From positions 2,860,501-2,924,500 of the forward strand of contig NZ_CP063203.1 in assembly GCF_019904255.1 (NCBI RefSeq): a stretch of DNA of 64,000 bases. Direction: 5' to 3'. This stretch comes from Marixanthomonas sp. SCSIO 43207 (GTDB taxonomy: Bacteria; Bacteroidota; Bacteroidia; Flavobacteriales; Flavobacteriaceae). Below the pieces are notes generated by a model that searched no databases, was not told the origin of the DNA, and saw nothing but the letters and a program-made list of their open reading frames with translations. The translations under genes and the position numbers were made by a program. Shown here piece by piece: positions 47,628 through 55,704 of this stretch (its first letter is position 1; each line of letters opens with the position of its first letter).

Positions 47628-47680
47628 AAAGATTATAGAATGCAGAAAACAGAAACTCTTCATTCTATAATCTTTTCCTT
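47628..47680 (+). terminator. Terminator of the amidohydrolase operon
   Basis: Perfect 15-bp stem (AAAGATTATAGAATG / CATTCTATAATCTTT) with an 18-nt loop, followed by TCCTTTTT. Confidence 0.8.
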
Positions 47681-47765
47681 TTTAAAAAAGAATATTTACC
47701 AACTTTCTTTACCAAACAATATTATCGTTCACAAAAAGTTATATTTTTACTGAAAATTCTCGTTA

Positions 47766-49316
47766 ATGAAGTATGTTTATGGATTGGCAATACTTGCTTG
47801 CCTCGTTTTATGGAGTTCTTGTCGCAATGATTTTGATAGTGTCCCCAGTACTGGTAATCTTGAATTTTCAAGAGATACAGTTTACTTAGACACCGTTTTT
47901 ACCAATATTGGTTCTAGCACATATAACCTTAAAGTCTATAACCGAAGCGATGAAGATATTAATATTCCTACCATTCAATTAGCCAGAGGTGAAGCTTCAA
48001 ATTACCGCTTAAATGTTGATGGAATTCCGGGGAAATCTTTTCAAGACATACAGATAATGGCAGAAGACAGTATTTTTATATTTATAGAAACGACTGCAGA
48101 TATAAACACACTCCCTTCTGAAGAAACAAACTTCCTTTACACAGACCAGCTACAATTTGACACCGGAGGTAATCAACAAAATGTTGAATTGGTAACACTT
48201 ATACAAGATGCTGTCTTTTTATTTCCTGAAAAATTAGGTGATGGAATGGTAGAGACCTTAAATTTAGGTACCGATAATGAAGGGAATGACATTTTAATTG
48301 AAGGTTTTTTTCTAGATGATAATGAACTTACATTTACAAATGAAAAACCTTATGTAATTTACGGGTATGCGGCTGTACCGCCTCAAAAAACATTAAATAT
48401 TCAAGCTGGTGCACGCGTTCATTTTCACGCAAATAGTGGAATTCTTGTAGCAAATAATGGCTCTATTCAATCAAACGGAGCTCCTAGTAATGATTCTGAA
48501 GCTTTGGAAAATGAAGTTATTTTTGAAGGCGATCGATTAGAACCCGACTTTGCAAATGTTCCTGGACAATGGGGTGCTATCTGGATGACTTCAGGAAGTA
48601 CAAATAATCTATTTACTCACACAACAATCAAAAACGGAACGGTAGGTCTTTTAATGGATAATAATGATGGTGATGAAACCCTTCGACTAGAGAATGTTCA
48701 AATTTATAATCACGCAAGTTATGGTCTATTGGCTAGAACGGGTAATGTGTATGGTGAGAATGTAGTTATTAATAACTGTGGTGAGTCTTCTCTAGCAGCT
48801 TCTTTAGGTGGAACGTATGAGTTTAATCACTGTACTTTTGCAAATTATTGGGTAAATTTTACTCGTGATACGCCTTCGGTATCTATTGATAATTTTCTTA
48901 ACACACAATCAGGAACAACAGCTTTTGACCTTTCTATCGCTTTTAACAACTGTATAATTTATGGCGATCAAAGACTTGAATTAGGTTTATTTAAGGATGA
49001 CGGAGGAGCTTTTAATTTCAATTTTAGCAACAGCATAATACGGTTTGAAGATCCTAATGGAGAGTTTGAGGACAACCCATTGTATGACTTCAGTAATCAA
49101 GCTTTATATACTAATTCAGTAATTAATGAAGATCCAGTTTTTCAAAATACTGAAATAAACAATTTTAATATTGAAACAGGTACTTCAGCAGCTGATGGAA
49201 TAGGAAATACCACAACCGCACAACAAGTACCTATAGATTTAAATGGTACAAATAGAAATACACAAAGCCCTGATGCAGGAGCGTATGAAAGTACTGTTTT
49301 TCCACAAGAGGAATAA
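47766..49316 (+). CDS. Parallel beta-helix lipoprotein
   Basis: 516 residues. Lipoprotein signal with lipobox around 'LWSSCRND'; the residues after Cys (R-N-D-F-D) are acidic, reminiscent of a Bacteroidota surface-export signal. An Ig-like start (about 30-145, 'DTVYLDTVFTNIGSSTYNLKVYN'), then right-handed beta-helix coils from about 205 ('GARVHFHANSGILVANNGSIQ', 'TTIKNGTVGLLMDNND', 'ENVQIYNHASYGLLARTGNVYGENVVINNCG', 'FNHCTFANYW'), ending 'SPDAGAYES'. Family role (often carbohydrate or surface binding) is unknown. Lone gene. Confidence 0.78.
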   Translation: MKYVYGLAILACLVLWSSCRNDFDSVPSTGNLEFSRDTVYLDTVFTNIGSSTYNLKVYNRSDEDINIPTIQLARGEASNYRLNVDGIPGKSFQDIQIMAEDSIFIFIETTADINTLPSEETNFLYTDQLQFDTGGNQQNVELVTLIQDAVFLFPEKLGDGMVETLNLGTDNEGNDILIEGFFLDDNELTFTNEKPYVIYGYAAVPPQKTLNIQAGARVHFHANSGILVANNGSIQSNGAPSNDSEALENEVIFEGDRLEPDFANVPGQWGAIWMTSGSTNNLFTHTTIKNGTVGLLMDNNDGDETLRLENVQIYNHASYGLLARTGNVYGENVVINNCGESSLAASLGGTYEFNHCTFANYWVNFTRDTPSVSIDNFLNTQSGTTAFDLSIAFNNCIIYGDQRLELGLFKDDGGAFNFNFSNSIIRFEDPNGEFEDNPLYDFSNQALYTNSVINEDPVFQNTEINNFNIETGTSAADGIGNTTTAQQVPIDLNGTNRNTQSPDAGAYESTVFPQEE

Positions 49317-49340
49317 ATCTTAAAAAACTACATAAAAAAA

Positions 49341-49359
49341 GCCGCTCAAATTGAGCGGC
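49341..49359. terminator. Bidirectional terminator between the beta-helix gene and cspA-like gene
   Basis: GCCGCTCAA / TTGAGCGGC, 1-nt loop, flanked by A7 and TTTT, perfect stem. Confidence 0.85.
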
Positions 49360-49387
49360 TTTTCTGTTTTCTAAAAAATGAATTTAT

Positions 49388-49579
49388 TTATAGTACTCTT
49401 ACGTTTACTGCGTTCAATCCTTTTTTTCCTTCTTTTAGGTCAAATTCCACTTCGTCATCTTCACGAATTTCATCGATTAATCCTGTAACGTGTACAAAGT
49501 GTTCTTTGTTTGTTCCTTCTTCAGTGATGAATCCAAATCCTTTTGAATCGTTGAAGAATTTTACTGTGCCTTTTTGCAT
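49388..49579 (-). CDS. Cold shock protein, CspA family
   Basis: 63-residue RNA-chaperone domain. Seen: GTVKFFNDSKGFGFI (RNP1 KGFGFI) and HFVHVTGL (RNP2, with His for the usual Asp-Ile start), then 'VEFDLKEGKKGLNAVNVRV'. This short, acidic form is normal for flavobacteria. A TACATTCG motif (one base off the -7 consensus) lies about 35 nt upstream on the minus strand. Lone gene. Confidence 0.92.
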   Translation of the reverse strand: MQKGTVKFFNDSKGFGFITEEGTNKEHFVHVTGLIDEIREDDEVEFDLKEGKKGLNAVNVRVL

Positions 49580-49706
49580 TGTAATAAAAATAATTAATTA
49601 ATAAAGTGCGAATGTAGGGCTATAAAAGTTATAAATACAATTTTTAACAAATTATATTTCAATTAATTACAAAGCACAGCAAAATCAGGAGTTTATAAAA
49701 AGCAAA

Positions 49707-50234
49707 TTATTTCTTTTTTAACCATTTTAATCGAAGACTAGCATTTTTATCTTCTACAGGTTGCACAATAAGTGTATCACCTTGAAATGAAAAACGTCTT
49801 TGAACTACTTTGCCCCACTCTCCAGGATTGGAATGCGATAAACGAGTGTGTTCTACAATATTTTTATCTGATAGTATTTTGTAATTCCCTATATATACGT
49901 ATGATCCCGTTAAGTGCTTTAAAGCTGCTTCAGATATGGTATCAGTAAAGTTTGGAAATTCTAATGATGTTTTTTCATAATCTTTTTTAAGCAGGTGGAG
50001 CGCCATATTTTTATCACCATCATACATTAAATAACCTTGCATACCTCCGCCCCACTCGTTCCAATTACCAAGTGAATCTTTTTGTTCCATAGCTTGAAGT
50101 TTCCACAAACCTGGTAATTTATCTACCTCGCTACTTTTTTCTAGCTTATTGTTTTCTTTACTAACTTGTTTTTCTTGACATGATTGAAACAATACAATTG
50201 AACACAATAGCAATACAGTTTTTTGAAATGTCAT
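49707..50234 (-). CDS. Lipocalin-like lipoprotein
   Basis: 175 residues, lipobox FQSC in 'LLLCSIVLFQSCQEK'. A lipocalin-like domain: 'LPGLWKLQAMEQKDSLGNW', 'GYLMYDGDKNMALHLL', 'GSYVYIGNYKILSDKNIVEH', 'RRFSFQGDTLIVQP'. These predicted barrels bind small hydrophobic molecules in other families; the ligand here is unknown. It lies 22 nt after glyA on the same strand and may be its operon partner. Confidence 0.72.
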   Translation of the reverse strand: MTFQKTVLLLCSIVLFQSCQEKQVSKENNKLEKSSEVDKLPGLWKLQAMEQKDSLGNWNEWGGGMQGYLMYDGDKNMALHLLKKDYEKTSLEFPNFTDTISEAALKHLTGSYVYIGNYKILSDKNIVEHTRLSHSNPGEWGKVVQRRFSFQGDTLIVQPVEDKNASLRLKWLKKK

Positions 50235-50256
50235 ATGTATAAACTTTTCAGTGTAA

Positions 50257-51531
50257 TTAATTTTTAAATAATGGTCTTCCTTCCATTAAATCATTTACTT
50301 TCTTGGAAACCTTCTGTAAAACAGACTCATCTTCGTAGTTAGTTATCACTTCATCAATTAAATCTACAATGATTTTCATATCTGCTTCTACCAATCCTCG
50401 GGTAGTGATTGCTGGTGTTCCTATACGTATTCCGCTAGTAACAAATGGTGATTTATCATCAAAGGGAACCATATTTTTGTTTACGGTGATATCTGCTTTT
50501 TCAAGAGCCTCTTCAGCTTCTTTTCCACTAATGTTTTTATTTCTAAGATCTATTAACATCATGTGGTTATCTGTACCACCACTAATTATTTTATAGTCCT
50601 TATCTATAAATGCTTCTGCCATTATAGCTGCATTCTTTTTTACTTGCACCATATAATGTAAAAACTCATCGGTAAGGGCTTCGCCAAATGCAACTGCTTT
50701 TGCAGCAATGATGTGCTCTAGTGGTCCGCCTTGATTTCCTGGGAATATTCCACTGTTGAGCAATGTAGACATTTTTTTAAGTTTGCCACTTTTTAATTTT
50801 TGACCAAACGGATTTTCAAAATCGGTCCCCATTATGATCATACCGCCACGAGGGCCGCGAAGTGTTTTATGAGTAGTAGTAGTACAAATATGGCAATGTG
50901 GTACAGGATCTCCTATAATTCCTTTTGCAATAAGTCCGGCTGGATGAGCCATATCTGCTACCAGAATAGCTCCAACTTTATCTGCTATTTCTCTAAAACG
51001 CTTATAATCAATCTCTCTAGAATAGGCTGAAGCTCCAGCAATAATCATTTTAGGTTTTTCGGCAACGGCAATTTTTTCTACTTCATCATAATCTATCAAT
51101 CCTGTTTTTTCATCTACTCCATAAAAAACTGGATTGTATAATTTTCCTGAAAAGTTTACCGGACTTCCGTGTGTTAAGTGTCCTCCGTGAGATAAATCAA
51201 ATCCTAAAAAGGTGTCGCCAGGTTTCATACAAGCGGCAAAAACAGCTGTGTTGGCTTGAGAACCACTATGCGGTTGTACATTTACATATTCTGCATTAAA
51301 GAGTGTTTTTGCTCTATCAATTGCCAACTGTTCTACTTTATCGACCACTTCACAACCACCATAATATCGTTTTCCGGGATAACCTTCGGCATATTTATTT
51401 GTCAAAATAGAACCCGCAGCTTCTAGTACTTGATCACTAACAAAGTTTTCAGAAGCGATTAGTTCTAGACCGGTAAGTTGACGTGTTTTTTCAGCTTCAA
51501 TTAAGTTGAATATTTCAGTATCTCTTTTCAT
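50257..51531 (-). CDS. glyA: Serine hydroxymethyltransferase
   Basis: PLP enzyme interconverting serine plus tetrahydrofolate with glycine plus methylene-THF, the main one-carbon source. 424 residues. Seen: '[12 protein letters not shown]', '[15 protein letters not shown]', '[11 protein letters not shown]', the PLP Lys222 in '[14 protein letters not shown]', and '[18 protein letters not shown]'. Start ATG (MKRDTEIF). An exact -7 element lies about 118 nt upstream, giving an unusually long leader. Followed 22 nt later by a lipoprotein gene. Confidence 0.97.
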   Translation of the reverse strand: MKRDTEIFNLIEAEKTRQLTGLELIASENFVSDQVLEAAGSILTNKYAEGYPGKRYYGGCEVVDKVEQLAIDRAKTLFNAEYVNVQPHSGSQANTAVFAACMKPGDTFLGFDLSHGGHLTHGSPVNFSGKLYNPVFYGVDEKTGLIDYDEVEKIAVAEKPKMIIAGASAYSREIDYKRFREIADKVGAILVADMAHPAGLIAKGIIGDPVPHCHICTTTTHKTLRGPRGGMIIMGTDFENPFGQKLKSGKLKKMSTLLNSGIFPGNQGGPLEHIIAAKAVAFGEALTDEFLHYMVQVKKNAAIMAEAFIDKDYKIISGGTDNHMMLIDLRNKNISGKEAEEALEKADITVNKNMVPFDDKSPFVTSGIRIGTPAITTRGLVEADMKIIVDLIDEVITNYEDESVLQKVSKKVNDLMEGRPLFKN

Positions 51532-51593
51532 ATTTTTTTTATTAAAAGCCTTTTGAATAAAGGATTGATTAAAGTAATTTATAGTCGATAAAT

Positions 51594-51641
51594 AAACTGT
51601 TTTAATCTGTTTCCGTTAAGGAAATTATAAAAAACTGTTTT
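51594..51641. repeat. Two AAACTGTTTT copies in the glyA leader
   Basis: AAACTGTTTT at 51594-51603 and 51632-51641, 38 bp apart, with a small hairpin (TTTCC / GGAAA) between. They lie in the predicted glyA leader and upstream of fahA. Role unknown. Confidence 0.45.
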
Positions 51642-51648
51642 GAGGGAG

Positions 51649-51656
51649 CAAAAATA
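51649..51656 (-). promoter_or_regulatory. Putative -7 element TATTTTTG of glyA
   Basis: Exact TAnnTTTG on the minus strand, about 118 nt from the glyA start; no -33 box at the usual spacing. Confidence 0.45.
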
Positions 51657-51664
51657 CAAAATGG

Positions 51665-51696
51665 TTGTGGTTAGTCCTTCAGAAATTATATATTTG
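51665..51696 (+). promoter_or_regulatory. Promoter of fahA: TTG-N21-TATATTTG
   Basis: TTG (51665-51667) and exact TAnnTTTG (51689-51696) with 21 nt between, 35 nt before the fahA ATG. Confidence 0.65.
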
Positions 51697-51731
51697 ATTA
51701 ACTTTTTTTCACAAATTTCAAAAAAACGATT

Positions 51732-53015
51732 ATGCCTTTAAAAGCAAACGATCCATCCCATAAATCTTGGCTGGAAGTACCTGAAAATAGCGACTTCCCA
51801 ATACAAAATATTCCATTTGGTGTTTTTTTAACTAGAGATGATGTAATAACTATAGGAACACGTATAGGAGACACAGCAATTGACCTTGGTGCATTGCATC
51901 AATTAGGCTATTTTAAAGGTATTGAGCTTACCGATGATATTTTTTTACAAGATACTTTAAACGATTTTATAGCCGATGGCCGAAAAACGTGGCGATTGGT
52001 ACGAAATAGAATTTCAGAAATTTTTAGAGAAGGTAGCTCTACCGAGCTTCGTGATAACAAAAAACATAGAGAGCAAATTTTATTTGATCTTGATGAAATT
52101 GAAATGCAATTACCGGTTGATGTAGGTGATTATACAGATTTTTATGCTAGTAAAGAACACGCAACCAATGTAGGGTCATTATTTCGTGACCCCGAAAATG
52201 CATTGTTACCCAACTGGCTTCGTATTCCTATTGGCTACCACGGAAGAAGCTCATCAATAATACCCTCTGGTACACCTATTAAAAGACCTATTGGTCAACA
52301 AAAACCAGGTGATGATGGAGTTCCCGGTTTTGGACCTTCAAAACTGGTAGATTTTGAACTTGAAATGGCGTTTATTACAACAGCTGCAAACGACTTAGGA
52401 AAGCGCATTTCTGTAAAAGATGCAGAAGAATATATATTTGGCTTGGTACTTTTTAATGACTGGAGCGCCCGTGATATTCAAGCTTGGGAATATGTTCCTC
52501 TTGGGCCATTTTTAGGAAAAAGTTTTGCTTCTACCATTTCTCCTTGGATTGTAACACTTGATGCTCTTGAAGGTTTTAGAACTGAAGGACCAGAACAAGA
52601 CCCAGAGCCTCTTCCCTATTTGAAGCAAGGACCTAAAAAGAACTTTGATATACATTTACAAGCTGTAATACAGCCAGAAAATGGTGAAGAAAACATAGTT
52701 GCCAACAGTAATTTTAAATACATGTATTGGTCTATGTCGCAACAATTGGCGCATCACACTGTAAATGGTTGTAACGTACGTAGTGGTGATATGATGGGTA
52801 GTGGTACTATCTCTGGGCCAACAAAAGATAGCTTTGGTTCTATGCTAGAATTGACTTGGAAAGGTCAAAACCCATTAAAACTTAAAGACGGCACAGAGCG
52901 TAAGTTTATAAACGATAATGACACTGTAATTTTAAGAGGATTCTGTCAAAATGATAAGGTGAGAATTGGCTTTGGAGATTGCAGCGGAAAAATACTTCCT
53001 GCCGATCCATTTTAA
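51732..53015 (+). CDS. fahA: Fumarylacetoacetase
   Basis: Last step of tyrosine breakdown: fumarylacetoacetate to fumarate and acetoacetate. 427 residues, the eukaryotic-like length. Seen: an N-terminal SH3-like domain, 'IPIGYHGRSSSIIPSG' with the catalytic His, 'DFELEMAFI' metal site, 'LFNDWSARDIQAWEYVPLGPFLGKSFASTISPWIV', and 'GDMMGSGTISGP'. Other tyrosine-degradation genes (hmgA, hppD) are not here. Its terminator overlaps the next gene's start codon. Confidence 0.95.
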   Translation: MPLKANDPSHKSWLEVPENSDFPIQNIPFGVFLTRDDVITIGTRIGDTAIDLGALHQLGYFKGIELTDDIFLQDTLNDFIADGRKTWRLVRNRISEIFREGSSTELRDNKKHREQILFDLDEIEMQLPVDVGDYTDFYASKEHATNVGSLFRDPENALLPNWLRIPIGYHGRSSSIIPSGTPIKRPIGQQKPGDDGVPGFGPSKLVDFELEMAFITTAANDLGKRISVKDAEEYIFGLVLFNDWSARDIQAWEYVPLGPFLGKSFASTISPWIVTLDALEGFRTEGPEQDPEPLPYLKQGPKKNFDIHLQAVIQPENGEENIVANSNFKYMYWSMSQQLAHHTVNGCNVRSGDMMGSGTISGPTKDSFGSMLELTWKGQNPLKLKDGTERKFINDNDTVILRGFCQNDKVRIGFGDCSGKILPADPF

Positions 53016-53038
53016 GTTTGGCATTACAATTGTATTTT

Positions 53039-53078
53039 AGCTCTCATAACCAAATTGAAATGTTATGAGAGCTTTTTT
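53039..53078 (+). terminator. Terminator hairpin of fahA whose 3' arm contains the next start codon
   Basis: Perfect 12-bp stem AGCTCTCATAAC (53039-53050) / GTTATGAGAGCT (53062-53073) with an 11-nt loop, then T-run. The ATG of the following lipoprotein gene (53065) lies inside the 3' arm, so the hairpin would hide it when formed. Confidence 0.75.
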
Positions 53079-54243
53079 ATTTACTATCGTCGCAGTTTTA
53101 GTTTTATCAGCTTGTAGTAGCGTAAAACGTAACCAGAAATTTATAGCCGAAGGTGATTATGACCGTGCTATTGACCTTGCCGTAAAAAAACTTCAGAAAG
53201 ACAAATATGCCGAAAAAAATGACGAGCATATCATCCTTCTGGAAGAAGCGTATAAAAAAGCAGTTTCGGAAGATACACGACGCATAAATTTTCTTCAGAA
53301 AAGCAATGAGCCTAATAAAACACGATCTATATATTTTTTATATAAAAGACTAGAGGATCGTCAATTTCAAATACGCCCTTTACTTCCTTTATATAGTTCA
53401 AGTTTGGGAAGAAATGCTTCTTTCAAATTTAAAGATTACAGCAATGAAATAATTGCTGCAAAAGAAGCATATGTAGCAGATTTGTATAACGAGGCACTTC
53501 AGTTAAAAAATAGAAACACGATTGAAGATTTCAGAAAATCGTACTATTTGTTATGTGATATTGATGAATTGCACCCTAATTATAAAAATGTAAACGCTTT
53601 GCTTGATGAAACTCGTTCATTGGGGACAGACTTTGTACTTGTTTCTTTAAATAACAAAACCAATCAAATAATTCCAAACCGGTTGGAGCGTGATTTGCTT
53701 GATTTTAATACGTATGGGCTAAATAATTTTTGGACCGAATTTCATAGCGAGCGTCAAAATGGAAGAAATTATACATACGCGATTGTATTAAATTTGAGAA
53801 ATATTGCCATATCTCCAGAACGTATTTTTGAACGTGATGAAAAAAGAAATCTACGCATAAAAGAAGGATGGGAATATAAAAAAGATCGCAATGGAAATTT
53901 TATTCTCGATGAAGATGGTAATAAAATAAAGGTTGATGTTTATAAAAATGTTTCTGCGCTGTTGCATGTAACAACACAGCAAAAAAGTGTATTGGTTAAC
54001 GGAAATGTTACATATCGTGATTTACTTTCAAATCAAACTATTGAAAATCACCCGCTTACTTCAGAATTTATTTTTGAAAATATCTTTGCTACATTTCGTG
54101 GGGATAGAGAAGCGCTTAGTGGTGATGACCTACAGTTTATCAACAATAGATTTGTACCCTTCCCAACTAATGAACAAATGGTTTTTGATGCTGGGGAAGA
54201 CTTAAAAGTTAGGTTAAAAGAAATTTTGAAAAATGAGTTTTAA
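53065..54243 (+). CDS. Lipoprotein of unknown function with TPR-like N-terminus
   Basis: 392 residues. Lipobox LSAC ('VAVLVLSACSSVKRNQKF'). The first 100 residues resemble TPR helices ('IAEGDYDRAIDLAVKKLQKDK', 'HIILLEEAYKKAVSEDTRRINFL'). The middle and end are alpha/beta without a recognised domain; 'DRNGNFILDEDGNKIKVD' is a turn-rich stretch. The start codon sits in the fahA terminator stem; no other ATG fits the signal peptide. May be read through from fahA at low level or from its own promoter (TATTTTAG, one base off -7). Confidence 0.72.
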   Translation: MRAFLFTIVAVLVLSACSSVKRNQKFIAEGDYDRAIDLAVKKLQKDKYAEKNDEHIILLEEAYKKAVSEDTRRINFLQKSNEPNKTRSIYFLYKRLEDRQFQIRPLLPLYSSSLGRNASFKFKDYSNEIIAAKEAYVADLYNEALQLKNRNTIEDFRKSYYLLCDIDELHPNYKNVNALLDETRSLGTDFVLVSLNNKTNQIIPNRLERDLLDFNTYGLNNFWTEFHSERQNGRNYTYAIVLNLRNIAISPERIFERDEKRNLRIKEGWEYKKDRNGNFILDEDGNKIKVDVYKNVSALLHVTTQQKSVLVNGNVTYRDLLSNQTIENHPLTSEFIFENIFATFRGDREALSGDDLQFINNRFVPFPTNEQMVFDAGEDLKVRLKEILKNEF

Positions 54244-54261
54244 TTTCGATTTTATATCAAA

Positions 54262-55080
54262 TCAATATTTTTTTAAGCTTGAGCGAAGGATTGAATCTTT
54301 TTGAGCAGGTGACCAGTTGTAATTGCCTTCATAAATTCCATCTGTTTGCCAAGCACCATACATAGGGTTTGGGAGTACAATAAATTTGCTCCCAAATTCT
54401 CTTTTTAAAGAATCACTTAAATTATTTCTTTTTTCGGTTTTTTGATTGTCAAATACTTCTGAAAAATCTGAAAGATTATCCCCCAGATACATGACAACAT
54501 TATAATTTACCAACACTTTTTGACGACGTACTTCTTTATTCATTCCTTTTTTCTTAAGAAAGATAAATTCTTCAGTTGTATTAGGTGCTTGTGCTTTTTT
54601 TAAATTTCGCAAGGTAACAGCCGTGCTTCTATCTTTTCTATCTGAAATATAAAACACAGTAACATTGTTTTTGTCGGCATAATTTAAAAAATCTATAGCT
54701 CCGGGTACTGCCTCTGCAGCTACTTGATCAACCCATTCTATCCAAGATTTACTAGTGTATGGTTTTCCGTTAATTGCACGAGTAGCTTGATATGGGCTGT
54801 TATCAAGGATAGTCTCATCAATATCTGTAATAATAGCCAATGGCTTACTTGATGTTGAATTGTTTATAATTGCAGCTTCAAGCTTACTTTTTGCTGTATT
54901 GAAAGCTTGGTAACAAAGCGCTCTGTATTCTGCAGAATTTTGTTGCCAAACAACTCCTAAAATTCCATAGGTATCTACATTATTTGTAGTTTCAGAAATT
55001 TGATTTGTTGAAGAAAGATTTTTACATGAAAATAAAGCTAATGTAATAATGCTTAAGCTTACAAAATATTTATGACGCAT
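54262..55080 (-). CDS. 5'-nucleotidase, lipoprotein e(P4) family (HAD class B-like)
   Basis: 272 residues from MRHKYFVSLS; lipobox LFSC. Seen: HAD motif I 'ITDIDETILDNSPYQ', motif II region 'VTVFYISDRKDR', 'EFIFLKKKGMNKEVRRQKV', and acidic motif IV 'MYLGDNLSDFSEVF'. The e(P4) family releases nucleosides from NMN or 5'-nucleotides at the outer membrane, which fits nutrient or NAD salvage. An upstream in-frame start overlaps ytxJ and would lengthen the signal. It follows ytxJ at 13 nt. Confidence 0.88.
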   Translation of the reverse strand: MRHKYFVSLSIITLALFSCKNLSSTNQISETTNNVDTYGILGVVWQQNSAEYRALCYQAFNTAKSKLEAAIINNSTSSKPLAIITDIDETILDNSPYQATRAINGKPYTSKSWIEWVDQVAAEAVPGAIDFLNYADKNNVTVFYISDRKDRSTAVTLRNLKKAQAPNTTEEFIFLKKKGMNKEVRRQKVLVNYNVVMYLGDNLSDFSEVFDNQKTEKRNNLSDSLKREFGSKFIVLPNPMYGAWQTDGIYEGNYNWSPAQKDSILRSSLKKY

Positions 55081-55093
55081 ATTATTTATATAT

Positions 55094-55489
55094 TTAAACA
55101 AACCTCTTCAAATGCTCAGCATTAATCCCTTGGTGCGAATCATGATGTATCACTTCGCCATCTTTTAAAACAATCATTTGAGGGCTTTCGTGATGCACTT
55201 TAAAGCGTGCCGCAATTTCGTTTGATACATCACGATTTTCTAGCAAATCTAGAAAATACAATGTGAGTTGATCATCTTGTAAGTCATAGCTTTTTTCAAA
55301 TTGCTTTAACACCATTCTACTTATTCCACAACGAGTGCTATGTTTAAATATAGCTACAGGTTTATCTTTAGATTCAGCTGTAATATCGTCTAGTTGTTTC
55401 ATAGAAGAAAGCACATGCCAAGGAGTCTCTACTAGTTCTTCTTTAGCTCTATCGCGTTCTGACTTTTTAAATATGTCTAAAAATCCCAT
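55094..55489 (-). CDS. ytxJ: Bacillithiol system redox protein YtxJ
   Basis: 131-residue thioredoxin-fold protein (DUF2847) linked to bacillithiol metabolism. Seen: a monothiol site 'KHSTRCGISRMVL' with a single active Cys, 'LTLYFLDLLENRDVSNEIAARFKVHHESPQMIVLKDGEVIHHDSHQGI', including the cis-Pro SPQ. Bacillithiol is used by many Bacteroidota, consistent with the host. First gene of an operon with the e(P4) phosphatase, divergent from clpB. Confidence 0.9.
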   Translation of the reverse strand: MGFLDIFKKSERDRAKEELVETPWHVLSSMKQLDDITAESKDKPVAIFKHSTRCGISRMVLKQFEKSYDLQDDQLTLYFLDLLENRDVSNEIAARFKVHHESPQMIVLKDGEVIHHDSHQGINAEHLKRFV

Positions 55490-55505
55490 AAAATATCTTT
55501 TTTCA

Positions 55506-55513
55506 CAAAGGTA
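55506..55513 (-). promoter_or_regulatory. Putative -7 element TACCTTTG of ytxJ
   Basis: Exact TAnnTTTG on the minus strand, 16 nt before the ATG. A bulged inverted repeat (TAGTTTTTCTG / CAGAAAACTA, 55527-55562) lies just upstream and may be an operator. Confidence 0.6.
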
Positions 55514-55573
55514 GCATCTTACTAATTAGTTTTTCTGAAATTTTTTATAAAACAGAAAACTAGTTTCAGCCAT

Positions 55574-55638
55574 AATGTCTGCTACAAGTAGCTCTACAAC
55601 AGACATTTTGTCTTAATTTTAAAATGGCTCATATTTTG
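55574..55638 (+). promoter_or_regulatory. Candidate heat-shock promoter/operator of clpB, shared with hsp20
   Basis: AGACATTTTGTCT (55601-55613), then TTTTAAAATGG (55617-55627), 7 nt, TTTG (55635-55638), matching the hsp20 layout. It is preceded by an inverted repeat AATGTCTG (55574-55581) / CAGACATT (55600-55607), so the AGACA half-site appears three times here, plus once more at 55686. The TTTG ends 66 nt before the clpB ATG. Confidence 0.55.
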
Positions 55639-55704
55639 AAATAGAGATTTAAAAATCAATAAAAACATAAGAAGTATTTTACTTCAGACAACACTATATA
55701 AAAA

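Noticed and set aside
51532-51648. A known riboswitch before glyA
   Set aside because: No glycine, THF or SAM riboswitch core could be recognised by eye; only simple repeats and one small hairpin are seen.
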